IMG/VR virus record: IMGVR_UViG_3300034101_003146
Span: 1 to 64,000 of that record
Length of the DNA: 64,000 nucleotides
Reading direction: 5' to 3' (one strand)
Source of the DNA: a virus
Below the pieces are notes generated by a model, which had not been told where the DNA came from, did not search any database, and worked only from the letters and a program-made list of their open reading frames with translations. The translations under genes and the position numbers were made by a program. Positions 23,856 through 32,190 of the stretch are shown here, piece by piece. Numbering within the stretch: position 1 is the first letter of the stretch; each line of letters starts with the position of its first letter.

Positions 23856-24100
23856 TGGCAACGGGAAGAAATATTTCACAAAATCAACCATTTAAAGGTC
23901 AACCTAATATGAGAAGAGGTGCAGGGCCTATTTATTATAAATGGAACCCATTACCGTTTGAAAAAGGTGGTAATTTAAAACAAACTAGTTTAAAACTAAT
24001 TTGTGATAATGTTGTTGATAACATTACAACATATGTTTATGATATAGATCCCACTAACGGTAATCATTTGGCCTACGTTAATTGTGACTATGTTGAATAA
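23855..24100 (+). CDS. Hypothetical small protein between terminase and portal
   Basis: An 81-residue protein: a basic, Gly/Gln-rich first third (ATGRNISQNQPFKGQPNMRRGAG) followed by a beta-rich part (LKLICDNVVDNITTYVYDIDPTNGNHLAYVNCDYVE). No motif is recognised. Coupling to terL (TAATG) suggests a role in packaging or neck assembly, but this is inference from position only. Confidence 0.55.
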   Translation: MATGRNISQNQPFKGQPNMRRGAGPIYYKWNPLPFEKGGNLKQTSLKLICDNVVDNITTYVYDIDPTNGNHLAYVNCDYVE

Positions 24101-24138
24101 CATTCACATTTAAACATGTTGGTTTAAATTTAAACTGA

Positions 24139-24146
24139 ATATTTAT
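24139..24146 (+). promoter_or_regulatory. ATATTTAT late-type element before portal gene
   Basis: GAATATTTATG lies 33 nt before the ATG at 24180. Confidence 0.5.
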
Positions 24147-24179
24147 GTTAAAAATAACAAGTTTTGGAAAAATTCATTA

Positions 24180-26135
24180 ATGGCGGACAATAAAAATTTA
24201 ACAGTCTATCAAAAACTATTTTACATGTTTGGGCAAAACAAACCCGAACAAAGGAGTGCTACCCCTAAATATACTTTTGGTGACGGTGACTTAATTACTA
24301 CACAATCTCAACAGGATTATAATAAACAAAAATTAGAATTACAACAACAAAATTATCTTGAAGCACAATGGGCAAGAGTAGATAACGAATTATATCAAAA
24401 AGCCGTATACTATGAAACTTCTAGGATTGCTTCATATATGGATTATGAGGCAATGGAATTTACTCCGGAAATTGCAGCAGCCTTGGATATAATGTCAGAG
24501 GAATCCTGTACACCTAGTGAACAGGGTAAGATACTAACAATACAATCAAATTCTAAAAGGGTTAAAAATGTATTAGAAGATTTATTCTACAATATATTAG
24601 ACATACAAACTAATTTACCAATGTGGACACGTAATACCTGTAAGTATGGCGATAATTTTGTTTATTTAAAGATAGATAGACAAAAAGGTATAATCGGTTC
24701 AGCACAATTAACCAATATAGAAATTGAACGTAAAGAAGAAGGTTTATTTGGTAACACACCTTCATCTAATAAAGGTGACGGAGTTGCTCAAATACCTGAA
24801 AAGAAAAAACAAGTTATGTTCCATTGGAGGGATAAAGCTATGGATTTTAACCCTTGGGAGGTTGCTCATTTCCGTTTATTAGGTGACGATAGACGCTTAC
24901 CTTACGGCACATCAATTTTGGAGAAGGCAAGACGTATTTGGAAACAATTATTATTATCTGAAGATGCTATGTTGGTTTATCGTGTTGTTAGAGCACCAGA
25001 AAGACGTGTATTTAAAATCTATGTTGGTAACATAGATGACAAGGATGTTGATGCATACGTACAAAAAGTTGCTAATAAATTTAAAAGAAATCAGATAGTT
25101 GACCAAAAAACAGGTCAGGTTGATTTACGTTATAATACATTGGCCGTGGACCAAGATTATTTTGTACCAGTTCGTGATCCCAACGCACCAAACCCAATTG
25201 ATACGTTGGCTGGTGCCTCAAACTTAGACCAAATTGCTGACATTGAATATATACAAAGAAAATTATTAACAGCATTAAGGGTTCCTAAACCTTTCTTAGG
25301 TTTTGATGAGGCCACAGGTGATGGTAAAAGTTTGGCTTTATTGGATATTAGATTTGCACGTACTATTAATCGTATCCAACAATCAATGATACAAGAGTTA
25401 AATAAATTAGCTATTATACATTTATATGTTCTTGGTTTTCATGATGATTTAAATAATTTCACACTTAACCTCACCAACCCATCAACACAGGGTGAAATGT
25501 TAAAGGTTGAACAATGGAAGGAAAAAGTTCTTCTTTATAAAGATCTTGTATCACAAATTGACGGTGGTATTGCACCAACATCTCACACTTGGGCAAAAAA
25601 GAATATTTTTAATTGGACTGACGATGATATTAAAATTGACCTTGAACAACAACGTATGGAAAGAGCTGCAGCTAAAGAGTTGGAGAATACACCTGAAACA
25701 ATTAAAAAGACTGGTTATTTTGAAAGAGTTGATAAACTATATGGTGAAATTGGTGCTCCGGCTAAAACTGAAGCTGGTGCTGAAGGTGCGTCAGGTGGTG
25801 AAGAAACAGGAGGCGGTGGTTTCGGTGGCGGAGGATTTGGAGGCGGAGGAGGAGGCTTCGGAGGTGGTGATTTAGGTGGTGATTTAGGTGGTGGAGAAGG
25901 TGGAGAAGGTGGAGACCTAGGTGGTGAAGAAACTGGGGCTGAAACTGGTGGAGGCACTGAGTCTGGATTTGGTGAAAGTTTTAGATATAAGGACAAATCT
26001 ATAATAGACAAACTACTTATGGAAGGTATTCGTAAAAACGAAGACATAATGATGATGACAGATGGTATTAAAGATTTAATTGGTGAAGAAGAAATAGATG
26101 AAGATGAAGATGAATTAGATTTATTACAATCATAA
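24180..26135 (+). CDS. Portal vertex protein (T4 gp20-like)
   Basis: A 651-residue protein with the T4-type portal pattern. This includes an early YQKAVYYETSRIASYMDYEAMEFTPEIAAALDIMSEE region (about residues 70-108), EVAHFRLLGDDRRLPYGTSILEKARRIWKQL (about 225-255) and YFVPVRDP with DIEYIQRKLLTALRVPKPFLGFDE (about 325-385). It forms the dodecameric channel and initiates head assembly. T4 gp20 has 524 residues. The extra length is a C-terminal extension with a Gly-rich stretch (about 535-605) and an acidic end (EEEIDEDEDELDLL). The extension starts after KTGYFERVDKLYGEIGAPAK. Confidence 0.92.
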   Translation: MADNKNLTVYQKLFYMFGQNKPEQRSATPKYTFGDGDLITTQSQQDYNKQKLELQQQNYLEAQWARVDNELYQKAVYYETSRIASYMDYEAMEFTPEIAAALDIMSEESCTPSEQGKILTIQSNSKRVKNVLEDLFYNILDIQTNLPMWTRNTCKYGDNFVYLKIDRQKGIIGSAQLTNIEIERKEEGLFGNTPSSNKGDGVAQIPEKKKQVMFHWRDKAMDFNPWEVAHFRLLGDDRRLPYGTSILEKARRIWKQLLLSEDAMLVYRVVRAPERRVFKIYVGNIDDKDVDAYVQKVANKFKRNQIVDQKTGQVDLRYNTLAVDQDYFVPVRDPNAPNPIDTLAGASNLDQIADIEYIQRKLLTALRVPKPFLGFDEATGDGKSLALLDIRFARTINRIQQSMIQELNKLAIIHLYVLGFHDDLNNFTLNLTNPSTQGEMLKVEQWKEKVLLYKDLVSQIDGGIAPTSHTWAKKNIFNWTDDDIKIDLEQQRMERAAAKELENTPETIKKTGYFERVDKLYGEIGAPAKTEAGAEGASGGEETGGGGFGGGGFGGGGGGFGGGDLGGDLGGGEGGEGGDLGGEETGAETGGGTESGFGESFRYKDKSIIDKLLMEGIRKNEDIMMMTDGIKDLIGEEEIDEDEDELDLLQS

Positions 26136-26137
26136 CG

Positions 26138-26145
26138 ATATTTAT
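26138..26145 (+). promoter_or_regulatory. ATATTTAT late-type element before 26161 gene
   Basis: CGATATTTATAATT lies right after the portal stop, 15 nt before the ATG at 26161. Confidence 0.5.
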
Positions 26146-26160
26146 AATTAAAAAATAAAG

Positions 26161-27168
26161 ATGGATTTTGGAACAATAAAAAATACATTCACAGAGATTT
26201 TAATTGAATCTCACATTAAAAGTGATAACAAAGGTAAAAATTTATATAAAAAATTTTTAAGAACACTCAAAGAAAGTGAGACATTAAAAACATATTTTGT
26301 TGCTTACAAAAATTTAGAAGATAAAACTTTTAATACAGAAAATGAGGCTACCGAATATATTAAAGAACATATAAGTATTTTAAAAAGATATAAAGGTCAA
26401 AAAAGTATTGTTAATGAAAATAAAAAACTTATTAAATTATTAGAAAGTAATGGTTATAAAATAACACAAAAACCAAACGATTTACATAAAGCTTTAAATA
26501 ATTTAATCCGTACAAATAAAGATGTTACGACGATTGATACTATTTTGGAATCTACAAATGTTCTTAAAAAACATTTAACCACCCCCAAAATAAAATTAAA
26601 TGAAAACTTATATTCTAAAACTAAATTCTTTAAAGAGGGTGATAAAATAAAAGTGACTAGATTACCAGAAGAAAAACCTAATGACAGATTACCTAGAGGT
26701 TATGAGGGTCTTAAGATAGGTGATGTGTTGACAGTTAATAAAATATGGAGTAACACTGAAGGTGTGATTTATGGTACGGATTTTAACGATACTCATGGTT
26801 TATCTAATTATGATGTAGAAAATTTAACTGGTAAAAAATTAAAAGAAAATAAAGTAAACCCAAACAAATTTTTAAATATTGTTGTTGAAAAATACAACGA
26901 AAAATACTCCAACATAGATGAACAAGATAAAAAAATTATTAAAACAATTTTATCTAGTAGTGAAAAAGAAAAAGAAACATTATTAAATGATTTAAAAAAT
27001 GAATCCATTAACTTAATAACTAAATTGGTAAGTGAATATAACGATAATTTAGAGATTAAAGTTAGGTTATTGGAATCAAAAGATTTTCTTTATAATATGA
27101 ATTTCAATAAAGAAACTTTTAAAGACGATATTGTAAAAATATATGATTTAATGAAAAATTTAAGTTAA
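26161..27168 (+). CDS. Lysine-rich protein with tag-like start, putative internal head protein
   Basis: A 335-residue protein starting MDFGTIKNTFTEILIESHIK; ILIES fits the L/I-x-E cleavage pattern. Helical, lysine-rich halves flank a compact region at about residues 158-220 (EGDKIKVTRLPEEKPNDRLPRGYEGLKIGDVLTV, GVIYGTDFNDTHGLS) that looks like a small SH3/KOW-type beta domain. It lies between portal and the holin-like genes, where T4 has gp67/gp68 prohead core proteins, but no similarity to those can be seen. A strong terminator follows. Confidence 0.55.
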   Translation: MDFGTIKNTFTEILIESHIKSDNKGKNLYKKFLRTLKESETLKTYFVAYKNLEDKTFNTENEATEYIKEHISILKRYKGQKSIVNENKKLIKLLESNGYKITQKPNDLHKALNNLIRTNKDVTTIDTILESTNVLKKHLTTPKIKLNENLYSKTKFFKEGDKIKVTRLPEEKPNDRLPRGYEGLKIGDVLTVNKIWSNTEGVIYGTDFNDTHGLSNYDVENLTGKKLKENKVNPNKFLNIVVEKYNEKYSNIDEQDKKIIKTILSSSEKEKETLLNDLKNESINLITKLVSEYNDNLEIKVRLLESKDFLYNMNFNKETFKDDIVKIYDLMKNLS

Positions 27169-27190
27169 TTAAAAATAATTTTAAAAAGTA

Positions 27191-27228
27191 AAGGGTCTGA
27201 AGTAAAAAATTCAGACCTTTTTTATTTT
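27191..27228 (+). terminator. Rho-independent terminator
   Basis: Stem GGTCTGA (27194-27200) / TCAGACC (27211-27217), loop of 10 nt, then a T-tract. Confidence 0.85.
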
Positions 27229-27234
27229 TTCTTA

Positions 27235-27242
27235 ATATTTAT
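27235..27242 (+). promoter_or_regulatory. ATATTTAT late-type element before 27279 operon
   Basis: TAATATTTATTTAA lies about 37 nt before the ATG at 27279. Confidence 0.45.
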
Positions 27243-27278
27243 TTAAATAAATATAATCCACAAAAAACAGTTTACATA

Positions 27279-27503
27279 ATGATGGAATCCGAAAATATCA
27301 TACAACTTAGACATTTAATAGATGAGTTGGACAAACAAGATAGACTAAGTGATGAATATTATAAAATATTAAATAATATTGTTCGAATTATAAACGAAGA
27401 ACAGACTGTTATATGTGGTTTAAAAGGCAATGAAAATAAAATAAAACATTACGAAAGTATCTGTAAGAATATACTTTCGATTATTTCATCGGTTAAAGTA
27501 TGA
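27279..27503 (+). CDS. Hypothetical small helical protein
   Basis: A 74-residue, almost wholly helical protein (IIQLRHLIDELDKQDRLSDEYYKILNNIVRIINEE). The second ATG at 27282 could also be the start. It overlaps the next gene by 4 nt (ATGA) and so is probably co-translated with the coiled-coil membrane protein. No family is recognised. Confidence 0.5.
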   Translation: MMESENIIQLRHLIDELDKQDRLSDEYYKILNNIVRIINEEQTVICGLKGNENKIKHYESICKNILSIISSVKV

Positions 27504-27853
27504 GTTTAGATGACGAAAACATATCAAAAAATGGTTGGTCGGAGTATGGTCGTTTAGTTCTTAAAGAGTTAGAAAGACTTAATGCTGGACAAGAAGAAAT
27601 TAAAAGGGATTTAGATAAAAAATTTCAAGAATTAAACCAAAAAATGTCAGATTTTAAAAACACTGAAAAGGATGTTGAAGACCTTAAAAAATGGAAAGAA
27701 AGTGTTATAGAAGTATGGTCAGTAACACAAATGCAACAAGGTAAGAATGAAATTTATAAACAAAAAAATGAATGGCAAAAAGTTATTGGTATTGTTATTG
27801 CATCACAAGTTGTTGTAGGTTTATTATTAGCTTTTAAAGATAAATTATTTTAA
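27500..27853 (+). CDS. Coiled-coil protein with C-terminal membrane anchor (XhlA-like topology)
   Basis: A 117-residue protein. Residues 18-70 form a heptad-rich coiled coil (VLKELERLNAGQEEIKRDLDKK), and residues 93-112 are a transmembrane helix (VIGIVIASQVVVGLLLAF) with a short basic tail. The layout is like XhlA-type phage proteins that work with holins, or like a spanin part with the opposite topology. It is followed after one base by a two-helix membrane protein, so a small lysis or membrane cassette is plausible, though no lysin gene is next to it. Confidence 0.55.
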   Translation: MSLDDENISKNGWSEYGRLVLKELERLNAGQEEIKRDLDKKFQELNQKMSDFKNTEKDVEDLKKWKESVIEVWSVTQMQQGKNEIYKQKNEWQKVIGIVIASQVVVGLLLAFKDKLF

Positions 27854-27854
27854 T

Positions 27855-28127
27855 ATGTTAAAAGAAATTTTAAAAGAAAAAGGTAAGTGGTCACAAGGAC
27901 GTGTTTATTTATTTTTATCAATAGTGTCTTATTACATAACTTTAGGTATATTAACATACGTGGGTTTTAAAAAGAGTGAGGTTGATATGGATAAATTTAA
28001 AATGATTGTAGACGCATTGGAGTATGCTATGACATTGTTCGGTGGGTATGTTTTTGGTGGTAAATTTATTGACGCTTACAAATCGATATCTGAAAGTAAA
28101 AAAACTGATAAACAAGAAGAAACATAA
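27855..28127 (+). CDS. Small membrane protein, holin candidate
   Basis: A 90-residue protein with hydrophobic helices at about residues 18-38 and 54-72 and charged ends (MLKEILKEKGKW; SESKKTDKQEET). Size, two helices and a charged C-terminus suit a class II holin. Its neighbour has XhlA-like topology. It ends an operon closed by a terminator. The membrane call is firm; the holin role is inference. Confidence 0.5.
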   Translation: MLKEILKEKGKWSQGRVYLFLSIVSYYITLGILTYVGFKKSEVDMDKFKMIVDALEYAMTLFGGYVFGGKFIDAYKSISESKKTDKQEET

Positions 28128-28128
28128 A

Positions 28129-28152
28129 AAAACCCCTTTAGGGGTTTTTTAT
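28129..28152 (+). terminator. Rho-independent terminator
   Basis: AACCCC / GGGGTT (28131-28136 with 28141-28146), loop TTTA, A-run before and T-run after. Confidence 0.85.
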
Positions 28153-28162
28153 TTTTAAATAG

Positions 28163-28193
28163 TTTCCAACATAATAAATTTTTATTATACTTG
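28163..28193 (+). promoter_or_regulatory. Possible Bacteroidota promoter for glutamine synthetase
   Basis: TTTC, 19 nt, then TATACTTG: one mismatch in each box against TTTG-N19-TAnnTTTG, 31 nt before the ATG at 28225. It follows a terminator, so a new promoter is needed here. Confidence 0.35.
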
Positions 28194-28224
28194 TTTTAAT
28201 AATAAAAAATAAATAACAAAATTT

Positions 28225-29361
28225 ATGAATGACAAAGTTTTCTTAGAGTACATTTGGTTAGACGGTAATGTACCACAAAAACTTCGAAGTAAAACTAAAG
28301 TTGTGGATGCACAAGATATTGTAACTTCAGAAGGTACAAAAAATCAAGGTTATCCAGAGGCTAATCCACTATGGAGTTTTGATGGTAGTTCCACTAAACA
28401 AGCTGGTAAAGAATTTGATTTTAAAGGTACCGATTGTGTACTTAAGCCCGTCTATGTGGTTGATGACCCTTTAAGAGGATCCCCACACAAATTAGTTTTA
28501 TGTGAGGTATATAACCCAGACGGTAAAACACCCCATAAAACAAATACAAGATCTAAACTCACTAAATTATTAAAAGAACTTAAATTTAAGGAGTATGATG
28601 CTAACCATAACGAAGTACCTTGGTTTGGTTGGGAACAAGAGTATATAATCACTCACCCAGTAAATGAGAACAGTCCGTTTCAATATGATGGTGGCATACC
28701 TTTAGGTTTTAATAAAGATGCTGATAAACCAAGACCTCAAGGTGATTATTATTGTGGTGTTGGTGGTTTGAACACCATTGGTCGAGATATTGTAGAGGAT
28801 CACCTTAATAAATGTTCTCAAATAGGTTTATCTATTGGTGGTGTCAATGCTGAGGTGTTGATTGGTCAGTGGGAATATCAAATAGGTCCTGTGACAGCAT
28901 TGAACGGTTCAGACCAATTATGGATTTCAAGGTATATCTTACAAAGAATTGCTGAGAATTATGGTTACGACATTAGTCTACACCCTAAACCTGTTAAAGG
29001 TGATTGGAATGGTAGTGGTTGTCACGTTAATTTCTCAACAAAGGAGATGAGAGACAATAAAGGTTTAGATGTTATTTTAGAGGCTTGTGAAAAACTAAAA
29101 GTTAGACATAGAGAACATATAGAAGTATATGGTGAACATAATGAATTACGTTTAACAGGTAATCATGAAACTTCTAGTATTAATGATTTTAGTTTTGGTA
29201 ATAGTGACCGTGGTTCTAGCATAAGAATTCCTGTACAAACCTACACAAATAAAAAGGGTTACTTCGAAGATAGAAGACCGGCAGCAAACTGTGACCCATA
29301 CAAAGTTTCATTAGTTATGATTGAGACTGTTTTTGATAAGGCTGCAATAACAGTTACGTAA
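28225..29361 (+). CDS. glnII: Glutamine synthetase, type II (eukaryotic-type)
   Basis: A 378-residue GSII enzyme that makes glutamine from glutamate, ammonia and ATP. The beta-Grasp part contains LWSFDGSST. The catalytic part contains WFGWEQEYI, PQGDYYCGVGG, NAEVLIGQWEYQIGP, NGSGCHVNFSTKEMR, LTGNHETSSINDFSFG and SIRIPVQTYTNKKGYFEDRRPAANCDPY, all signature segments of GSII. The length is typical of the family (about 340-380). It lies alone between two terminators within head genes, which suggests an acquired metabolic gene. All recognisable active-site segments are intact, so it is probably active and diverts nitrogen to nucleotide and amino-sugar synthesis. Confidence 0.92.
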   Translation: MNDKVFLEYIWLDGNVPQKLRSKTKVVDAQDIVTSEGTKNQGYPEANPLWSFDGSSTKQAGKEFDFKGTDCVLKPVYVVDDPLRGSPHKLVLCEVYNPDGKTPHKTNTRSKLTKLLKELKFKEYDANHNEVPWFGWEQEYIITHPVNENSPFQYDGGIPLGFNKDADKPRPQGDYYCGVGGLNTIGRDIVEDHLNKCSQIGLSIGGVNAEVLIGQWEYQIGPVTALNGSDQLWISRYILQRIAENYGYDISLHPKPVKGDWNGSGCHVNFSTKEMRDNKGLDVILEACEKLKVRHREHIEVYGEHNELRLTGNHETSSINDFSFGNSDRGSSIRIPVQTYTNKKGYFEDRRPAANCDPYKVSLVMIETVFDKAAITVT

Positions 29362-29372
29362 CTAATAGTTTT

Positions 29373-29804
29373 ATGAAAAGAGGAAAAGAAATCAAACTCA
29401 ACCTACCCTATGAGTATAATGTTATATCAGGTGCGGTTGATAACAGAAACCCAGAATCAATCTACATACAAATATCGGCTTGGGGTAAACCAAAGAATAA
29501 AGAAGAAGAAAATTTTGACACCATTATCAAACAAAAATCAAAAAAAGTAAAACGTAAGTTGTTTGAGGTTTTAGATACTGAACAATTTTTACCAACAGCA
29601 ATTGTAGATTTTAATATGGCATCATCAGGTGTTTCTTACAATAAAAGAAGTTTTATGTCTGTAGAATTAACCTTATTCCAAAAAATACCATTACCAGTAA
29701 ATTCAAAAGAATTAATACCTAAATTAAATAAAATATCGGAAACAATTATAAAAGATATTTTTGAAAAGGATGAAGATTTTAAATTTTACAAAAAAAAGAA
29801 TTAA
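29373..29804 (+). CDS. Hypothetical protein, possibly structural
   Basis: A 143-residue protein of mixed strand and helix (KLNLPYEYNVISGAVD, SIYIQISAWGKP, AIVDFNMASSGVSYNKRSFMSVELTLFQKIPL). It follows the glutamine synthetase by 11 nt and ends at a bidirectional terminator. Similar short proteins occur among head genes of T4-like phages, but I can assign no role. Confidence 0.5.
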   Translation: MKRGKEIKLNLPYEYNVISGAVDNRNPESIYIQISAWGKPKNKEEENFDTIIKQKSKKVKRKLFEVLDTEQFLPTAIVDFNMASSGVSYNKRSFMSVELTLFQKIPLPVNSKELIPKLNKISETIIKDIFEKDEDFKFYKKKN

Positions 29805-29807
29805 CAA

Positions 29808-29836
29808 AAAACCCCGAAATTTTCGGGGTTTTATTT
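29808..29836. terminator. Bidirectional terminator between convergent genes
   Basis: CCCCGAAA / TTTCGGGG (29812-29819 with 29821-29828) has A-runs before and T-runs after, serving both the 29373 and 29837 genes. Confidence 0.85.
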
Positions 29837-32140
29837 TTAAAAATAAATTTCTTTTATAACACCTTCTAATTCTAAAGGTGACATACTTTCCCATTCGGTT
29901 ATATTGTTAGATATAACAGGTTTGCCACCATTTTGTTTATCTACCGCAATTGTAATATGTGGGGTTTTATTATCAATAACTAATTGTGTATCTACCTTGA
30001 CTGCCATGACATTATCTAACTCACCTACATGTGTAACCAATAAATCTATTGACTGACCTAATAGTGGTTTATATATTTCTTTTATTGGTCCCATATTGAT
30101 TGTCATATGGTGAGCTATTATATCCCAACCTTCAGGTATGTTTAAACTATTAATCAATTTAGTTCTAGATTGTTCCGTCAATACAACAGCCGAATAAGAT
30201 ACTTTTTTAACCTCTTCTTTCATTAACTTTTTAAACATCCCCCTTTCTATCCTATCTTTTTCTATACCTATTTCTCTACCTTTAAAACCTTGTTTCATAA
30301 TTTCTTCACCAGATGTAGTTATCTTATATTTTATAAAAGCTTCAATTAATTTTGGGTTTATATTATTTATTTGGCCAAAAATTCTTAAAGTATCATCATC
30401 CATTCTAATGGCGTCATATCTTTCTTTAAGTTTATATAAATCACCACTATTAGTATTAAAGAATTTTATTAAGAAAGCAATTTTCTTACCTTCTTCAGAG
30501 GTATATTTAAGTGTGTCAATTATGTAGTTTTCAACCAACTTAGGTTCATTACTTATAAGTAAAGTTGCTATAAGTACGATAGGATTTCTAGTTTCTATCA
30601 AAGGATCAGTTTTAACTACAAGTCTACCAAATATCCAATCCCACAGGTTTAGATTGGTTATCATTTGTGTGAAATAACCAACTGATTGTGATTGTTTAAT
30701 ACCTTTTAAAAACTCATCTCTAATCCTTTCTTGTGACAATGGTAAACCGTTACCACTTATTGGTGTTTTATCTTTAGTAATGGCATTTACGATATCTTTG
30801 TCTAATTTGGATCCAGTTCTTGATGCGAACCTAATTGACCTAAGTATACGTAATTTATCCTCATCAAAACGTTCCGATGCTGAACCAACAGTCCTAACCA
30901 AGTTTCTTTCTATGTCATCAATACCACCAACTAAGTCAACCACTTCACCTTTATCTATATCATAAAATAAAGCATTAATGGTTAAATCTCTACGTAATAC
31001 ATCTTGGTCGATTGAGGTGAATTCAACAGAATCTGGCCTACGTCCTCTCCCCAAATCTTTCCGGAAAGTGGCAATTTCATATTGACCGTCTTCGGCAACA
31101 ACGTTAACAATACCAAATTGTTCACCAACATTTATGGTTTGGTACATATTTAACATGGATTTAATTTCTTCTGGTTTAGCATTAGTAACTAAATCAAAAT
31201 CTTTAGGTTCTTGACCTAATAATAAATCCCTTACCGCTCCACCAACAACATATAATTCATAACCATTATTTTTAAAGATTTGGTTCATTTGTAATACAGA
31301 TTTTGGTAAATCCATATTTAATTTTTTTCTAATAACATTTTCTGTCATTGTAGGTTTTCTATATAAAGGGTTTTTAACAAATATTATTACATCTTCACCT
31401 TCATTCTTATCGTATTTACTAATATCTTTTAAAAAAGACCAACAATTACCATCACAATCTTTATTGTTATGATTACGGTAATTAACCTGACCAAAATAAT
31501 TTGAACCCAAGTCATCCCTACCATAAAACTTAACCAAAATTAATTCTAAACCACTATTAGATAAACCTTCATCAATTATGATACCTTCATCCCAATCAAA
31601 ATTAGATAGTTCATCACTACCATCGATAATAACTTCAAGACCTTTTTTTAATATACCGTAAGTTGGTGTGATGTATTCTTTATCGGGTTCATCGTCACCT
31701 ATAATATCATCAAACCATTCTTGGTTATCCACAACACTCTCATTTATTTTGGTTGAAACTGATATTTTTAACGTATCTTTACTTTCTTCAAATTCAGTAT
31801 AATCTCTCATAAATGACCAACATCTTTTACCCCCACAATCCCCTTTATAATTATCCCACAGCGGTGATGACATATTTATGACATTTTCTTCAAAATTTTT
31901 ATCGTTGAATTTAACTAAAATTACATCATTACCTCTAAACGGTGTAATACCAATAATTACACCAACACTTTTGTCAAAAATAACGTCAATATTGTCTTCA
32001 TCATAACCACTAATTAGTACAGAATCACCAACGTTTAACATATCTTTTGATACGGCAGGGACAAAATCAATATTCAGTGTATCTTTAACCCATTCAAAAT
32101 CATCAAATTCTTTTAACATTTTTTTAACACAATCTTTCAT
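29837..32140 (-). CDS. CCA-adding/poly(A) polymerase fused to a 2H phosphodiesterase
   Basis: A 767-residue, apparently three-part protein. The start MKDCVKKMLKEFDDFEW is tag-like. Residues 25-260 hold two related beta modules, each closing with C-x-G-x-x-C-W-S-F (about 108 and 232). Residues 285-560 are a class II tRNA nucleotidyltransferase: LYVVGGAVRDLLLG, PKDFDLVT, VLRRDLTINALFYD and FDEDKLRILRSIRFASR. Residues 640-767 hold two H-x-T motifs (HHMTINMG and PHITIAV) of a 2H phosphodiesterase, as in tRNA ligase CPD domains. The combination suggests RNA 3'-end repair: opening of 2',3'-cyclic phosphate, then CCA addition. It is divergent from the prohead protease. Confidence 0.82.
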   Translation of the reverse strand: MKDCVKKMLKEFDDFEWVKDTLNIDFVPAVSKDMLNVGDSVLISGYDEDNIDVIFDKSVGVIIGITPFRGNDVILVKFNDKNFEENVINMSSPLWDNYKGDCGGKRCWSFMRDYTEFEESKDTLKISVSTKINESVVDNQEWFDDIIGDDEPDKEYITPTYGILKKGLEVIIDGSDELSNFDWDEGIIIDEGLSNSGLELILVKFYGRDDLGSNYFGQVNYRNHNNKDCDGNCWSFLKDISKYDKNEGEDVIIFVKNPLYRKPTMTENVIRKKLNMDLPKSVLQMNQIFKNNGYELYVVGGAVRDLLLGQEPKDFDLVTNAKPEEIKSMLNMYQTINVGEQFGIVNVVAEDGQYEIATFRKDLGRGRRPDSVEFTSIDQDVLRRDLTINALFYDIDKGEVVDLVGGIDDIERNLVRTVGSASERFDEDKLRILRSIRFASRTGSKLDKDIVNAITKDKTPISGNGLPLSQERIRDEFLKGIKQSQSVGYFTQMITNLNLWDWIFGRLVVKTDPLIETRNPIVLIATLLISNEPKLVENYIIDTLKYTSEEGKKIAFLIKFFNTNSGDLYKLKERYDAIRMDDDTLRIFGQINNINPKLIEAFIKYKITTSGEEIMKQGFKGREIGIEKDRIERGMFKKLMKEEVKKVSYSAVVLTEQSRTKLINSLNIPEGWDIIAHHMTINMGPIKEIYKPLLGQSIDLLVTHVGELDNVMAVKVDTQLVIDNKTPHITIAVDKQNGGKPVISNNITEWESMSPLELEGVIKEIYF

Positions 32141-32145
32141 ATATA

Positions 32146-32153
32146 GTAAATAT
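32146..32153 (-). promoter_or_regulatory. ATATTTAC variant of the late-type element
   Basis: Minus-strand GGATATTTACTATAT runs almost up to the ATG at 32140. It differs from the core in the last base. Confidence 0.4.
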
Positions 32154-32166
32154 CCGCAACTACTGC

Positions 32167-32174
32167 ATATTTAT
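32167..32174 (+). promoter_or_regulatory. ATATTTAT late-type element before prohead protease
   Basis: GCATATTTATATAATAA lies 16 nt before the ATG at 32191, divergent from the element at 32146-32153. Confidence 0.5.
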
Positions 32175-32190
32175 ATAATAAACTTTAAAA

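Noticed and set aside
25715-26188. Open minus-strand frame rich in Pro-Pro-Lys opposite the portal gene end
   Set aside because: It is the antisense of the portal's Gly-rich and acidic tail; no start context or neighbouring minus-strand gene supports it.
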